Origin: Deltaproteobacteria bacterium RIFCSPHIGHO2_12_FULL_43_9
GTDB taxonomy: Bacteria > Bdellovibrionota > O2-12-FULL-43-9
DNA length: 7,285 nucleotides
Direction of reading: 5' to 3'
NCBI GenBank assembly: GCA_001798265.1
Contig: MGRR01000042.1
Location: forward strand, 3,692 to 10,976
The notes below the pieces were generated by a model. That model was not told the origin of the DNA and did not search any database. It saw only the letters and a program-made list of their open reading frames with translations. A program made the position numbers and the translations under genes. Shown here piece after piece: positions 1-5,461 of this stretch (position 1 is its first letter; every line of letters starts with the position of its first letter).

Positions 1-387
1 ATATCCAAACATCATCCCCTGATCCCCAGCACCCTGCTCTTTGTGCAACCCTTCTCCCTCTGTAACACCCTGGGAGATATCAGGAGATTGTCGATTCAGG
101 GTGGTTATTACTGAGCAGGTCTTGTAATCGAAGCCAAAAGCGGCATCCGTGTAACCTATATCTTTTATCGTATCCCTTACCAAATCAGGAACATTTACCC
201 TACCCTGAGAGGTAATCTCGCCGGATACCAACACCAGGCCCGTTGTCAGTAGTGTTTCACACGCTACACGTGAGGTGGGATCCTGACGAATATACTCATC
301 AAGAACTGCATCGGAAATTTGATCTGCCATTTTATCAGGATGCCCCTCTGTTACTGATTCAGAGGAGAAGAAGTGAAGTTGCGCCAT
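1..387 (-). CDS. metK: S-adenosylmethionine synthetase, N-terminal part (runs off left edge)
   Basis: Makes S-adenosylmethionine from methionine and ATP in the cytoplasm. Only the first 129 codons are in the window; the family is usually about 380-400 residues. Seen directly: the N-terminus reads MAQLHFFSSESVTEGHPDKM, with the family's ATP/methionine-binding SESVTEGHPDK motif, then DQISDAVLD. Near the edge is GAGDQGMMFGY, the conserved loop motif of MetK, at about residues 119-129. The ATG at 385-387 is preceded by AGGGGA six bases upstream, a good ribosome binding site, and homology begins right there. It is the same orientation as hpf but separated by a 287-nt gap with its own promoter candidate and a repeat element, so it is probably a separate transcription unit. 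Identity is certain within the visible part; what follows lies outside the window. Confidence 0.97.
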   Translation of the reverse strand, partial: MAQLHFFSSESVTEGHPDKMADQISDAVLDEYIRQDPTSRVACETLLTTGLVLVSGEITSQGRVNVPDLVRDTIKDIGYTDAAFGFDYKTCSVITTLNRQSPDISQGVTEGEGLHKEQGAGDQGMMFGY

Positions 388-410
388 GAAAAATCCCCTA
401 TAACTGTGAT

Positions 411-440
411 GTAAAAGTCCGATTTATCAGCAACTTTTAC
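411..440. repeat. 8-bp inverted repeat overlapping metK -10 and leader
   Basis: GTAAAAGT at 411-418 is the exact reverse complement of ACTTTTAC at 433-440, with a 14-nt spacer. The arm centres are 22 bp apart, about two helical turns. One arm covers the putative -10 box and the other lies in the metK leader. It could be an operator with two half-sites on one DNA face, or an RNA hairpin formed at the very start of the transcript. No regulator can be named from the sequence. Confidence 0.55.
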
Positions 441-463
441 CCATCGTTACAGGGATGTGTCAA
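434..463 (-). promoter_or_regulatory. Candidate sigma-70 promoter of metK
   Basis: On the minus strand, a perfect -35 box TTGACA (463 to 458) is followed after 18 nt by TAAAAG (439 to 434), a 4/6 match to TATAAT. Transcription would start near 427, giving a leader of about 40 nt before the metK ATG. The -35 is strong and the -10 is mediocre. The -10 lies inside one arm of an inverted repeat (411-440), which suggests regulation. Inferred from sequence only. Confidence 0.5.
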
Positions 464-507
464 GGAGGATTACCAGCCCTTTCCGTTTTTTAGCGGAGTC
501 TTGCTGC

Positions 508-638
508 CGTCATTGCGAGCGTAGCGAAGCAATCTCTTACACAGAGATTCCTTCGGTCCCCCTACGGCTTCTCCTGGGGGCTAAAGGCGCTTCCTCGGAA
601 CGACGTGGGAGATCCTTCGCCTTCGGCTCAGGATGACG
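508..638. repeat. Imperfect palindromic interspersed repeat, about 131 nt
   Basis: The left end (508-536) starts CGTCATTGCGAGCG and ends GCGAAGCAATCTC. The right end read on the minus strand (638 to 609) starts CGTCATCCTGAGC and ends GCGAAGGATCTC. The arms share CGTCAT, GAGC, CGAAG and ATCTC in order, so the element is a terminal inverted repeat with substitutions. It can fold locally: CGAAG-c-AATCTCT (525-537) pairs with AGAGATT-c-CTTCG (543-555), CCCCC (558-562) with GGGGG (576-580), and GCC-TTC-GGC forms a mini-hairpin at 619-627. From memory, both end sequences belong to abundant intergenic repeats seen in many unrelated bacteria. There is no coding capacity; it would be mobilised in trans, if at all. 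Confidence 0.75.
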
Positions 639-642
639 ATAG

Positions 643-674
643 TCTGGTTCCACTAAATTCCGGAAAGAACCAGA
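643..674 (-). terminator. Hairpin directly after hpf stop, possible weak terminator
   Basis: TCTGGTTC (643-650) and GAACCAGA (667-674) form a perfect 8-bp stem with a 16-nt loop that itself contains the palindrome TTCCGGAA. The stem abuts the hpf stop codon at 675-677. No T-run follows on the minus strand, so it is not a canonical rho-independent terminator. It may instead protect the 3' end, or be part of the adjacent repeat element. Confidence 0.35.
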
Positions 675-1067
675 TTACCAGCCAGGTTTTCTATGCTTTT
701 TAGTCTCTTTGGATAGATGCTCTTCATCGTGAAGACTTGTTGCGGACTTCATCAGGCCTTCACGCGATTTTTCGTATGTCTTTTTATTCTTAATCTTTCC
801 TTTATGTCGGACTAATTGCTTTTCTAATTTAGCAACCACCATGTCCACAGCAGTGTTCATGTTGTTGCTCTCTGCCTCCGCATGAAAGGTTTTGTTGATG
901 TCATTCAGGGTTATTTCAACGCTGTTTCTATATTTTTCGACAGAAAAAACTACATCAGCGTTAACAGGTTTCAGTGCGTGAATAGAAATATTTTCAATTG
1001 ACGCGGTTATCTGCTTTTTTAATGAATCGGATGGCTCGGTGTGGCGGAAGGTTATGTTGATTATCAT
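675..1067 (-). CDS. hpf: Ribosome hibernation promoting factor / sigma-54 modulation family protein
   Basis: A 130-residue cytoplasmic protein of the HPF/RaiA (YhbH) family, which binds the 30S subunit and promotes inactive ribosome dimers. Seen: an N-terminal RHTEPSDSLKKQI segment and the family signature FHAEAESNNMNTAVDMVVAKLEKQL at about residues 61-85 (here in full only as FHAEAES and AVDMVVAKLEKQL), then the basic RHKGKIKNKK. The domain ends near residue 95, followed by a charged tail of about 35 residues ending KKHRKPGW. It therefore lacks the C-terminal dimerisation domain of long HPF (about 180+ residues) and is a short type with an extra basic tail. I chose the ATG at 1065-1067: homology starts there and GGAG lies seven bases upstream. 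A longer frame to 1145 would overlap rpoN and adds unrelated residues. It follows rpoN by 16 nt, the classic order. Confidence 0.93.
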   Translation of the reverse strand: MIINITFRHTEPSDSLKKQITASIENISIHALKPVNADVVFSVEKYRNSVEITLNDINKTFHAEAESNNMNTAVDMVVAKLEKQLVRHKGKIKNKKTYEKSREGLMKSATSLHDEEHLSKETKKHRKPGW

Positions 1068-1083
1068 ATACACTCTCCATTTT

Positions 1084-2532
1084 TTACCAAAGTTTTTTTC
1101 GTTTTGAAGACGGTAATATCTGCAGCATCTCTCTATACTTTGCAACCGTACGTCTTGCGATCTGAATATTGTTCTCCCTTAACTGATCAACAAGCTGCTG
1201 ATCACTAAGAGGCTTCTTGGGATCCTCAAGCCCTACAATCTCCTTTATTCTGGCCTTTACACTCTCAGAGGCCACCTCTCCACCCTCGATTCTTTGGATG
1301 CCGCTGTTAAAGAAATATTTTAGTTCAAAAATTCCCCTTGGTGTATGAACATACTTGTTGGTTGTTACACGGCTAACGGTTGATTCATGCATACTAATGT
1401 CATTCGCAACATCTCTCAAAATCATGGGCCTCAGGAACGATATACCCTTATCGAAAAATTCCTTCTGATGCTTAACAATACTTTCTGTAACCTTATAAAT
1501 TGTAAGTTGTCTCTGATGTATTGAGCGAATAAGCCAGATTGCCGACCTCAACTTCTCCTGCACATATTCTTTGGTGAGAGAAGATCCACCCCCTTTTAAT
1601 AATTGACGATACAGGTGTGAAATTTTAAGTTTGGGAAGACCATCTTCATTCAAAGATACAACCCACTGATCCCCCACTTTACGAATAAAAATATCCGGAG
1701 TGATATATTGCGGCTCCTGGTCCGTATAGGCCCTCCCCGGTTTTGGCTCTAATTCATGAATAATTTTTGTAAGCTCTATTATCTCTTCAATAGTGAGTCC
1801 CATTGCCTTGGCAATTGCCGGATAGTTTTTGCGCTCTAGATTTGGAAGATGGTTTTCAATAAGCTCAACTATCTTGTCATCGTCAACCCTGAGCAATTCA
1901 AGTTGAATGAGCAGACACTCTTTGAGATCGCGCGCCGCGATACCCGGTGGATCAAACCCCTGAACTAATATCAATGCCAGCTCAGCCTCTTCCAGGGCAA
2001 CATTCTCCTGCGCAGCGATTCCCTCAAGCGGCGTTGTCAGATACCCATCATCATTTAGATTGCCAATGATATTCATGGCAACCCTCTTTGTAACATCATT
2101 GGCCTCAACAAGGCGCAGTTGCCACAGAAGATGGTCTGTTAAAGATTCACCTTTAGTTAAGGTCTGTTCATACGTTGGAAGATCTTCCGGTGGTCTAATC
2201 GACTGAGACGTTGACGTGGAAATATAACTCTCCGCATATGCTTCCCAGTCAAACTCATCTTTGCCCTTTGGCTCGGGCTCTCCGGCAGATTCAGTGCTTG
2301 CCTTACGTTCTACGTCCCGTTGATCGTCCAGCTTCTCTTCGTTATCAAGTTTCTGTTCTTCTTCACGCGTCTCTTCCGTTTCCTCAAGCATTGGATTTTC
2401 AAGTAGTTCATTTTGAACGAGATCCTGCAACTCCATTCTTGAAAGCTGAAGAAGTTTAATCGCCTGCTGCAGCTGTGGCGTCATTACAAGCTGCTGGCTT
2501 AATCTTAATGTCTGTTTAATTTCTAAAGCCAT
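1084..2532 (-). CDS. rpoN: RNA polymerase sigma-54 factor
   Basis: Alternative sigma factor that directs RNA polymerase to -24/-12 promoters and needs AAA+ enhancer-binding activators to open them. The 482-residue length is typical. Seen: Region I at residues 1-50 with the Gln/Leu-rich stretch LSQQLVMTPQLQQAIKLLQL; an acidic Region II at about 50-97 rich in Glu/Asp; a core-binding domain at about 120-310 including GNLNDDGYL and GFDPPGIAARDLKECL; a helix-turn-helix region at about 370-410 (LRDVANDISMHESTVSRV); and the invariant RpoN box ARRTVAKYRE at 459-468, which reads the -24 element. It appears intact. The ATG start gives the canonical MALEIKQ N-terminus, with purine-rich AGAGGGGAAG upstream. 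It lies 17 nt after lptB and 16 nt before hpf, so it is co-transcribed with LPS export. A sigma-54-type promoter sits at the head of this operon (4351-4366). Confidence 0.98.
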   Translation of the reverse strand: MALEIKQTLRLSQQLVMTPQLQQAIKLLQLSRMELQDLVQNELLENPMLEETEETREEEQKLDNEEKLDDQRDVERKASTESAGEPEPKGKDEFDWEAYAESYISTSTSQSIRPPEDLPTYEQTLTKGESLTDHLLWQLRLVEANDVTKRVAMNIIGNLNDDGYLTTPLEGIAAQENVALEEAELALILVQGFDPPGIAARDLKECLLIQLELLRVDDDKIVELIENHLPNLERKNYPAIAKAMGLTIEEIIELTKIIHELEPKPGRAYTDQEPQYITPDIFIRKVGDQWVVSLNEDGLPKLKISHLYRQLLKGGGSSLTKEYVQEKLRSAIWLIRSIHQRQLTIYKVTESIVKHQKEFFDKGISFLRPMILRDVANDISMHESTVSRVTTNKYVHTPRGIFELKYFFNSGIQRIEGGEVASESVKARIKEIVGLEDPKKPLSDQQLVDQLRENNIQIARRTVAKYREMLQILPSSKRKKLW

Positions 2533-2549
2533 TTAAACCACTTCCCCTC

Positions 2550-3272
2550 TTAAAGCTCAAAACCCTCTCCAAGATAGAACTGACGCGCCAGAGGATTTAC
2601 GGCAATTTCAGAAGCCGACCCATGAACAATAATCTCCCCATCTTTCAATAAATAAGCTTCATCACAAATCCCTAAGGTTTCTCTCACATTATGATCGGTA
2701 ATCAGCACTCCTATCTGTCTATTTTTTAACCCCCTTACAAGACTTTGAATATCGAGAACCGCTATCGGATCAATACCGGCAAAAGGCTCATCCAGAAGAA
2801 TAAATTTTGGTTTTGTGGCAAGGGCCCTGGCAATCTCCACCCTTCTCGTCTCACCACCTGAAAGGGAATAAGCTTTGTTGTTCGCAAGATGGCTTACATT
2901 TAATTCTTCCAGAAGCGAGTCGGCAATCTGTTCCATTTCAACCGCGGAAAACCCTCTCCCCTCTAAAACAGCAAGAATGTTTTCCCGGGCGGAAAGTCTT
3001 TTAAAAATGGATGGCTCCTGCGGCAAATAACTGATTCCCAGACGAGCCCTTTTATACATCGGCTCTTTACTGATATTTATTCCATCAAGAAGAACCTCAC
3101 CATCATCAGGAGTAATCAACCCGACGATTGAATAAAAACAGGTTGTTTTTCCAGCCCCATTTGGTCCCAACAGGCCAATGATTTTTCCGGCGTGAACACT
3201 CAAATCCACATTCTTCACAACAGTCCTATCACCGTAACTTTTTACTAAACCCTTTGTTTCTAAAATAGCCAT
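2550..3272 (-). CDS. lptB: LPS export ABC transporter ATP-binding protein LptB
   Basis: Cytoplasmic ATPase of the LptB2FGC complex, which extracts LPS from the inner membrane and pushes it along the periplasmic Lpt bridge. The 240-residue length matches the family. Seen: Walker A GPNGAGKTT at 36-44, Q-loop SYLPQEPSIFKRL with Gln85, ABC signature LSGGE at 137-141 followed by TRRVEIARAL, Walker B FILLDEPFAGIDP at about 157-169, and the switch His194 in ITDHNVRETL. The LPQEPSIFKRLS and DEPFAGIDPIAV stretches are characteristic of LptB rather than amino-acid importers. The start is the ATG at 3270-3272, 3 nt after the lptC stop, with AAGGGGA inside the end of lptC serving as ribosome binding site; translation is probably coupled. 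The membrane partners LptF/LptG are not in the window. Confidence 0.97.
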   Translation of the reverse strand: MAILETKGLVKSYGDRTVVKNVDLSVHAGKIIGLLGPNGAGKTTCFYSIVGLITPDDGEVLLDGINISKEPMYKRARLGISYLPQEPSIFKRLSARENILAVLEGRGFSAVEMEQIADSLLEELNVSHLANNKAYSLSGGETRRVEIARALATKPKFILLDEPFAGIDPIAVLDIQSLVRGLKNRQIGVLITDHNVRETLGICDEAYLLKDGEIIVHGSASEIAVNPLARQFYLGEGFEL

Positions 3273-3275
3273 CCG

Positions 3276-4229
3276 TTATATCCCCTTAGGTGGTTTAAGT
3301 TCAGCGCTCACCTTATCTATGATGATTCTTTTTTTCACCCTGTCTAAGGTAATCATCTCACCCCTGACAATATCTTCACCCTTTTTTAAAATCGCTCCCC
3401 CACGCAACTGGATAAACTTGTCTTTTCCAAGAAGAATCGCCTCCTTACAAGTCCCCTTCCATCCCCCATCAGTAATATTCACATCCCCGGTAGCAGAAGC
3501 CCACTCGATGTCGCGATTGCCAAGAAATTTAACCCTGAATTTATCACTCGTAATCTTCAAATCCCCTTTTGATATCTCCACATCTTTACTAAATGTTGCG
3601 AGTTTTTCCTCTATATTTAATCTCCCTGAATCTGATGAAATAAAGAGAGTCGGTTCATCCTGAAAATTCTGATGGGCCCTCACCCTGCTTAAGATCTCAT
3701 GACTCTGCTTTTTAATTGACGAAAGCAACCCCTGACCACTAAAAACGATAGTCGGATTCTCCGGATCAGGACCGGCTACATTTACCGATGAAGCAGTCCG
3801 GATAAACTGACCCTTACCATCATACCAGAGGTACTCTGTTGACAATCTGTACCCTTCCTCCGTCACAGCTTCTACTCCATCAACCAATAGGAGAGACTTC
3901 TCATTTACAAATACGTACCCCTCTCTCCCCGTTAATTTTACCTGATGTTTACTCTCAACTAATTCACCATTAATGTCCGCTAAAACCCCCAGATCAAACT
4001 TTCTAAACAGAAGCGCCCTTGCGGCATGCACTCTCCACGATAGATCATCCGAGCGCGCCTCCGTTAGTTCAAAATCCTGTATATGCAGATCCGCTTCCCT
4101 ATACGCACTATCCCCGCCACCACTCACCGTGGAGACATCGCTCTTGCTAGGTATCAACAAAGATATCTCCAGAATGATTAAGAAGATAATTACAAAGTAG
4201 AGTACGGCTGGGACTTTAGATGGCGACAC
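3276..4229 (-). CDS. lptC: LptC-LptA fusion, LPS export periplasmic bridge protein
   Basis: A 317-residue inner-membrane-anchored periplasmic protein for LPS transport. E. coli LptC is 191 residues and LptA 185. Seen: one N-terminal hydrophobic anchor at about residues 7-26 (VPAVLYFVIIFLIILEISLL); then an LptC-like domain at about 45-185, with ADLHIQDFELTEARSDDLSW, a GREGYVFV strand and the closing FSGQGLLSS and EILSRVRA. A second region at about 193-306 has the LptA/OstA pattern: LFISSDSGRLNI, ATFSKDVEISKGDLKITSDK, ASATGDVNI and IQLRGGAILKKGEDIVRGEMITLD. No separate lptA with a signal peptide exists between it and lptB, where lptA normally sits. The start is GTG at 4227-4229 with GGAAGG upstream. 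Domain assignment is by eye; the LptA part could alternatively be an extended LptC beta-jellyroll. The gene probably begins a new operon after the 257-nt gap. Confidence 0.85.
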   Translation of the reverse strand: MSPSKVPAVLYFVIIFLIILEISLLIPSKSDVSTVSGGGDSAYREADLHIQDFELTEARSDDLSWRVHAARALLFRKFDLGVLADINGELVESKHQVKLTGREGYVFVNEKSLLLVDGVEAVTEEGYRLSTEYLWYDGKGQFIRTASSVNVAGPDPENPTIVFSGQGLLSSIKKQSHEILSRVRAHQNFQDEPTLFISSDSGRLNIEEKLATFSKDVEISKGDLKITSDKFRVKFLGNRDIEWASATGDVNITDGGWKGTCKEAILLGKDKFIQLRGGAILKKGEDIVRGEMITLDRVKKRIIIDKVSAELKPPKGI

Positions 4230-4350
4230 CTGCTTACCTTCCGTTAGATGGTAACATGGCCCGATATATGCAGTAAAGACATATTAGGTGGGTTAACTAC
4301 CTGAAATAACTAGTTTTTTATTGATTTCCCCCCATAAATCTTCACCCGAG

Positions 4351-4366
4351 TGCAATTTATAAGCCA
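4351..4366 (-). promoter_or_regulatory. Candidate sigma-54 (-24/-12) promoter of lptC-lptB-rpoN-hpf
   Basis: On the minus strand the sequence is TGGCTTATAAATTGCA (4366 to 4351). It has the invariant GG and GC exactly 10 nt apart, with TGGC and TTGCA both matching the consensus TGGCACG-N4-TTGCW; only the less conserved ACG is missing. Transcription would start near 4340, about 110 nt before the lptC GTG. It lies in the right gap and in the right orientation. The central TTATAAAT could also serve as a sigma-70 -10, so a dual role is possible. No enhancer-binding site was identified with certainty. Confidence 0.55.
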
Positions 4367-4379
4367 AGGGATCATACGG

Positions 4380-4394
4380 TGACATATTCTGTCA
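4380..4394. promoter_or_regulatory. Dyad TGACA-N5-TGTCA upstream of the lptC promoter
   Basis: TGACA (4380-4384) and TGTCA (4390-4394) form an inverted repeat with a 5-nt spacer. It lies 13 nt upstream of the -24 element, centred near -47 relative to the inferred start. It could be an operator or a proximal activator site. On the minus strand it also reads TTGACA (4395 to 4390), but no -10 box stands at a proper distance, so a sigma-70 promoter from it is unlikely. Confidence 0.35.
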
Positions 4395-4417
4395 AGGAAT
4401 TTAGACAAAACCAACCT

Positions 4418-4472
4418 TTCCTCTGTCCCCTTTCCTCCGTCCCCAGGGGACGGAGGAAAGGGGACAGAGGAA
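4418..4472. repeat. Perfect 55-nt palindrome of four 14-nt units
   Basis: Arms of 27 nt (4418-4444 and 4446-4472) are exact reverse complements around a single A at 4445. Each arm is a tandem pair of a 14-nt unit: TTTCCTCTGTCCCC (4417-4430) then TTTCCTCCGTCCCC (4431-4444), mirrored as GGGGACGGAGGAAA (4446-4459) and GGGGACAGAGGAA (4460-4472). It begins 14 nt after the kdsD stop, so in RNA it gives a very stable hairpin that could end or process the pyrG-kdsA-kdsD message. No T-run follows, so it is not a canonical terminator. GGGGACAG-type units are, from memory, common in repeats handled by REP-associated (Y1) transposases; that link is inference. Confidence 0.9.
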
Positions 4473-4486
4473 TATTTAGGCAAGTT

Positions 4487-5461
4487 TTAGATTATTTTGG
4501 CTTTTAACAGATCGTGCAGGTGTAGAATTCCTACGGGTTTTTTTGGAAACTCTTTTTTCACAACGAAAAGTGATGTGATTTTAAAAGACTCCATTATCTG
4601 AAGCCCCTTTTCGGCCAATTCCCCTGCATAAATTGTCTTAGGCTCTTTTGTTAAAATATCTGCTGCTGTCAGGTCGAGTAGATTCTGGCGCTTTTCTAAA
4701 CCTCGTCTTAGATCACCATCTGTTATAATTCCGACTAAAGCCCCATTTCCATCTATTACACCAGTGACACCAAGCCTCTTCGATGTAATTTCAACAATTG
4801 CCTCTCGCATCGATGTATGAGGAAAGACCAGCGGGAGCATATCGCCACTATGCATTAAATCATCTACGGTCAGTAATAACCTTTTTCCTAATGTTCCCCC
4901 CGGGTGGCGAAGCGCAAAATCTTGTTCTTTAAAGTTTTGTTCCTTTAGAAGAGTAACTGCCAACGCATCCCCCATCGCAAGTGTTGCCGTTGTACTTGAT
5001 GTGGGAACAAGGCCCATAGAACACGCCTCTTCTTTTACAGAGATATCCAAAACAACGTCAGCCGCTTTTGCCAAAGATGAATTTTTATTCCCTGTCATCG
5101 CTATAATAGAAACCCCAAGTCTTTTTAAAATTGGAAGAAGTTCGGTAACCTCGGTCTCTCCGCTATTCGAAAGCGCGATGACAACATCATTGGAAACAAT
5201 CATTCCCAAATCGCCATGCATCCCTTCAACAGCATGTAGAAAAAATGCTGGTGTCCCGGTACTGGCAAGTGTGGCAGCGATCTTGCGCGCGATCTGCCCG
5301 GACTTTCCTGTCCCAGTCACAACAACTCGCCCCTCACAGGACTTAATTAATTTTATCGCCTTTACAAACGATACATCTATTTTAGGAAGCAGGCCTTCAA
5401 CTGCCTCTGCCTCAAGCTTAATTACCCGACGACCATTATCTATTAAATCTTGATCCCTCAT
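4487..5461 (-). CDS. kdsD: Arabinose-5-phosphate isomerase (SIS + CBS domains)
   Basis: Converts ribulose-5-phosphate to arabinose-5-phosphate, the first committed step of KDO synthesis; cytoplasmic. The 324 residues compare with 328 for E. coli KdsD. Seen: a SIS sugar-isomerase domain at about 35-170 with GTGKSGQIARK (50-60), HAVEGMHGDLGM (76-87), the sugar-phosphate loop ALSNSGETEV (96-105), EEACSMGLVPTSST (144-157) and ALRHPGG with His186. A pair of CBS domains follows at about 200-324, including GVTGVIDGNGALVGIITDGDLRRGL and ending with GILHLHDLLKAK (first of these lies around residues 231-255). The residues expected for catalysis (Lys53, Glu145, His186) are present. The start ATG overlaps the kdsA stop as ATGA, implying translational coupling. 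Its neighbourhood with kdsA supports KdsD rather than the paralogues GutQ or a capsule-linked KpsF. The next gene is 257 nt away across a palindrome. Confidence 0.95.
   Translation of the reverse strand: MRDQDLIDNGRRVIKLEAEAVEGLLPKIDVSFVKAIKLIKSCEGRVVVTGTGKSGQIARKIAATLASTGTPAFFLHAVEGMHGDLGMIVSNDVVIALSNSGETEVTELLPILKRLGVSIIAMTGNKNSSLAKAADVVLDISVKEEACSMGLVPTSSTTATLAMGDALAVTLLKEQNFKEQDFALRHPGGTLGKRLLLTVDDLMHSGDMLPLVFPHTSMREAIVEITSKRLGVTGVIDGNGALVGIITDGDLRRGLEKRQNLLDLTAADILTKEPKTIYAGELAEKGLQIMESFKITSLFVVKKEFPKKPVGILHLHDLLKAKII

Larger units (their letters stand above)
468..683. repeat. 11-bp direct repeats bracketing the hpf-metK repeat element
   Basis: GATTACCAGCC occurs at 468-478 and again, identically, at 673-683. 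The bases just outside each copy differ. The right copy spans the last hpf codons and stop (GGC TGG TAA on the minus strand); the left copy lies outside any gene. Between them is a 194-nt segment holding the palindromic element. The layout resembles a target-site duplication made when the segment inserted at the hpf stop. Just inside the copies, CTTTCCG (479-485) and CGGAAAG (661-667) are inverted. Insertion is an inference. Confidence 0.55.

Noticed and set aside
388..433. SAM-sensing riboswitch ahead of metK
   Set aside because: The likely promoter leaves only about 40 nt of leader, and I see no multi-helix aptamer or terminator typical of SAM-I. A compact class cannot be excluded by eye.
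1068..1145. N-terminal extension of hpf giving 156 residues from 1145
   Set aside because: It overlaps the end of rpoN, has no homology to the HPF family, and the ATG at 1065-1067 has a proper ribosome binding site and starts the conserved domain.
4244..4282. 12-codon upstream frame (MSLLHISGHVTI) before lptC
   Set aside because: It has no ribosome binding site and no regulatory codon pattern such as repeated amino acids; such short frames are common by chance.
4390..4395. TTGACA as a sigma-70 -35 box for lptC
   Set aside because: The nearest -10-like TATGAT is only 13 nt away and nothing suitable stands at 16-18 nt; the hexamer is better explained as part of the TGACA/TGTCA dyad.
4417..4473. 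CRISPR-like array in the repeated 14-mers
   Set aside because: The units are directly adjacent with no spacers, are mirrored, and no cas genes are present; it is a compound palindrome.
5001..5453. 150-codon open frame on the plus strand
   Set aside because: It lies antisense inside kdsD, has no recognisable domain, and is the type of shadow frame expected opposite a real gene. The same holds for plus-strand frames at 2211-2459, 2807-3004, 3319-3663, 3973-4200, 6194-6397, 6516-6767 and 6688-7059.
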